Both the position numbers and the translations under genes were made by a program. Source: Ectocarpus siliculosus (Eukaryota > Sar > Phaeophyceae > Ectocarpales > Ectocarpaceae). Taken from it: 64,000 bases of DNA. The DNA lies in contig FN648637.1 in assembly GCA_000310025.1 (NCBI GenBank), positions 35,305 through 99,304 on the forward strand, written 5' to 3'. Each line of letters opens with the position of its first letter. Positions within the stretch are counted from its first letter, which is position 1. This document shows positions 61,144-64,000 of the stretch, piece by piece. Below the pieces are notes generated by a model that was not told where the DNA came from, ran no database searches, and saw only the letters and a list, made by a program, of their open reading frames with translations.

Positions 61144-64000
61144 GGGCGCCCATGAGATAACGGCATGTTGGCGATAAATTTTGTTTTGTTATCTCACGAG
61201 ACCCCATGGTGTCCCATGGGGCACCACGAGACACCATATTGATTCTCATGGGCGCCCATGAGATAACGCCATGTTGGCGATAAATTTTGTTTTGTTATCT
61301 CACGAGACCCCATGGTGTCCCATGGGGCACCACGAGACACCATATTGATTCTCATGGGCGGCCATGAGATAACGGCATGTTGGCAATACGTTTTTTTTTA
61401 TATCTCACGAGACCCCATGGTGTCCCATGGGGCACCACGAGAGACCACATTGATTCTCATGGGCGCCCATGAGATAACGGCATGTTGGCGATAAATTTGT
61501 TTTTGTGATCTCACGAGACCCCATGGTGTCCCATGGGGCACCACGAGACACCATATTGATTCTCATGGGCGCCCATGAGATAACGGCATTTTGGCGGTAA
61601 TTTTTTTGTTTTGTTATCTCACGAGACCCCATGGTGTCCCATGGGGCACCACGAGACACCATATTGATTCTCATGGGCGCCCATGAGATAACGGCATGGT
61701 GGCGAAAATTTTTGTTTTTTTATCTCACGAGACCCCATGGTGTCCCATGGGGCACCACGAGACACCATACTGATTCTCATGGGCGCCCATGAGATAACGC
61801 CATGTTGGCGATAAATTTTGTTTTGTTATCTCACGAGACCCCATGGTGTCCCCCGGGGCACCACGAGACACCATATTGATTCTCATGGGCGGCCATGAAA
61901 TAACGGCATGGTTGGCAATAAGTTTTTTTTAATATCTCACGAGACCCCCATGGTGTCCCATGGGGCACCACGAGAGACCACATTGATTCTCATGGGCACC
62001 CATGAGATAACAGCATGGTGGCGGTATATTTTTTTTGATATCTCACGAGACACCATACTGATTCTCATGGGCGCCCATGAGATAACGCCATGTTGGCGAT
62101 AAATTTGTTTTTGTGATCTCACGAGACCCCATGGTGTCCCATGGGGCACCACGAGACACCATATTGATTCTCATGGGCGGCCATGAGATAACGGCATTTT
62201 GGCGGTAATTTTTTTGTTTTGTTATCTCACGAGACCCCATGGTGTCCCATGGGGCACCACGAGACACCATATTGATTCTCATGGGCGCCCATGAGATAAC
62301 GGCATGTTGGCAATAAGTCTATTTTGTTATATCACGAGACCCCATGGTGTCCCATGGGGCACCACGAGACACCATACTGAATCTCATGGGCGCCCATGAG
62401 ATAACGCCATGTTGGCGATAAATTTTGTTTTGTTATCTCACGAGACCCCATGGTGTCCCATGGGGCACCACGAGACACCATATTGATTCTCATGGGCGGC
62501 CATGAGATAACGGCATGTTGGCAATAAGTTTTTTTTTTTATCTCACGAGACCCCATGGTGTCCCATGGGGCACCACGAGAGACCACATTGATTCTCATGG
62601 GCACCCATGAGATAACAGCATGGTGGCGGTATATTTTTTTTGATATCTCACGAGACACCATACTGATTCTCATGGGCGCCCATGAGATAACGCCATGTTG
62701 GCGATAAATTTGTTTTTGTGATCTCACGAGACCCCATGGTGTCCCATGGGGCACCACGAGACACCATATTGATTCTCATGGGCGGCCATGAGATAACGGC
62801 ATTTTGGCCGTAATTTTTTTGTTTTGTTATCTCACGAGACCCCATGGTGTCCCATGGGGCACCACGAGACACCATATTGATTCTCATGGGCGCCCATGAG
62901 ATAACGGCATGGTGGCGAAAATTTTTGTTTTTTTATCTCACGAGACCCCATGGTGTCCCATGGGGCACCACGAGACACCATACTGATTCTCATGGGCGCC
63001 CATGAGATAACGCCATGTTGGCGATAAATTTTGTTTTGTTATCTCACGAGACCCCATGGTGTCCCATTGGGCACCACGAGACACCATATTGATTCTCATG
63101 GGCGCCCATGGAATAACGGCATGGTGGCGAAAATTTTTGTTTTGTTATCTCACGAGACCCCATGGTGTCCCATGGGGCACCACGAGACACCATACTGATT
63201 CTCATGGGCGCCCATGAGATAACGGCATGTTGGCAATAAGTTTATTTTGTTATCTTACGAGACCTCATGGTGTCCCATGGGGCACCACGAGACACCATAC
63301 TGATTCTCATGGGCGCCCATGAGATAACGCCATGTTGGCGATAAATTTTGTTTTGTTATCTCACGAGACCCCATGGTGTCCCATGGGGTACCACGAGACA
63401 CCATATTGATTCTCATGGGCGCCCATGAGATAACGGCATGGTGGCGATAATATTTGTTTTGTTATCTCACGAGACCCCATGGTGTCCCATTGGGCACCAC
63501 GAGACACCATATTGATTCTCATGGGCGCCCATGAGATAACGGCATTTTGGCGATAAATTTGTTTTTGTGATCTCACGAGACCCCATGGTGTCCCATGGGG
63601 CACCACGAGACACCATATTGATTCTCATGGGCGGCCATGAGATAACGGCATTTTAGCGGTAATTTTTTTGTTTTGTTATCTCACGAGACCCCATGGTGTC
63701 CCATGGGGCACCACGAGACACCATATTGATTCTCATGGGCGGCCATGAGAAAACGCCATGTTGGAAAAAAGTTTTTTTTGATATCTCACGAGACCCCATG
63801 GTGTCCCATTGGGCACCACGAGACACCATATTGATTCTCATGGGCGCCCATGAGATAACGGCATTTTGGCGGTATATATTTTGTTTTGTTATCTCACGAG
63901 ACCCCATGGTGTCCCATGGGGCACCACGAGACACCATATTGATTCTCATGGGCGGCCATGAGATAACGGCATGTTGGCAATAAGTTTTTTTTTATATCTC
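61066..64000. repeat. 106-bp satellite array with higher-order structure
   Basis: About 27 units of 105-107 bp, running off the window. Each unit contains TTATCTCACGAGACCCCATG, GTGTCCCATGGGGCACCACG, AGACACCATATTGATTCTCA, the perfect palindrome TCTCATGGGCGCCCATGAGA and TGAGATAA, followed by a T-rich linker (CGGCATGTTGGCGATAAATT, then TTGTTTTG). TTATCTCA and TGAGATAA form an inverted repeat bounding most of the unit. Two units (near 62040 and 62645) share the same 32-bp deletion, and their neighbours match one to one, giving a higher-order period of about 605 bp. The array joins gypsy element B near 61066. Confidence 0.9.

Noticed and set aside
61312-63983. Repeated short open frames on both strands reading MVSHGAPRDTILILMG and MRINMVSRGAPWDTMG
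   Set aside because: They are translations of the 106-bp satellite. The unit length is not a multiple of three, so frames break at each unit.

Overview
The window looks like a repeat-dense stretch of a nuclear eukaryotic genome. It has spliced genes, GT-AG introns, several classes of retrotransposon, Helitrons, minisatellites and a satellite array, and no operons or bacterial-type genes. The flavour of the retroelements (a Ty3/gypsy pol ending in a chromodomain followed by a Tudor-like tail, a DIRS-type element, and a Golgi-type glycosyltransferase gene with HIRMGD) suggests a stramenopile alga, most likely a brown alga. That assignment is inference from recalled families, not from a search.

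Layout. 1-0.87 kb: 3' end of a Ty3/gypsy chromovirus (+). 1.7-2.6 kb: diverged Helitron-like repeat carrying a 76-bp palindrome. 2.6-7.7 kb: DIRS-type tyrosine-recombinase retrotransposon (-). 8.0-8.6 kb: minisatellite. 9.004-12.187 kb: a DNA transposon with about 41-bp terminal inverted repeats and a 7-bp target duplication; it carries one phase-consistent four-exon gene of unknown function (495 aa, two zinc fingers). 12.9-21.9 kb: a nest of Helitron-like copies. Two have TC...CTAG ends and a 3' hairpin, two are 3' ends on the minus strand, and one is split by a 1,133-bp TA-flanked inverted-repeat element whose empty site is seen in the sister copy. 22.0-23.1 kb: a direct repeat pair. 23.8-27.4 kb: the only clear host gene, a multi-exon secretory-pathway glycosyltransferase with fucosyltransferase-like motifs. 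30.2-38.9 kb: a decayed Ty3/gypsy element (-). 40.4-46.1 kb: a decayed Ty1/copia element (+). 46.87-47.08 kb: a G-tract MITE. 47.2-54.9 kb: largely gene-poor. 55.765-61.07 kb: an open 1,792-codon Ty3/gypsy pol (-). 61.07-64.0 kb: a 106-bp satellite that runs off the window and supplies the first codons of that pol frame.

The most striking observation is that both large Ty3/gypsy elements, one intact in pol and one decayed, carry between RNase H and integrase a domain that reads like a cytosine-C5 DNA methyltransferase. It has motif I (GAGG), a motif IV cysteine (GNAC), a motif VI glutamate (ESP), motif VIII (GIPTxKRRVF) and a motif IX-like block. Both elements share the same unusual changes (GNAC for GPPC, ESP for ENV). 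Both also end pol with a Tudor-like module. A retroelement that carries its own DNA-methylation-type enzyme plus a chromatin-reader-like tail would be an unusual system.

The second highlight is the 3.18-kb inverted-repeat transposon, whose only gene is intact but encodes no recognisable transposase. Between about 27.4-29.8 kb and 47.8-54.9 kb I see no gene I can support beyond weak open frames.
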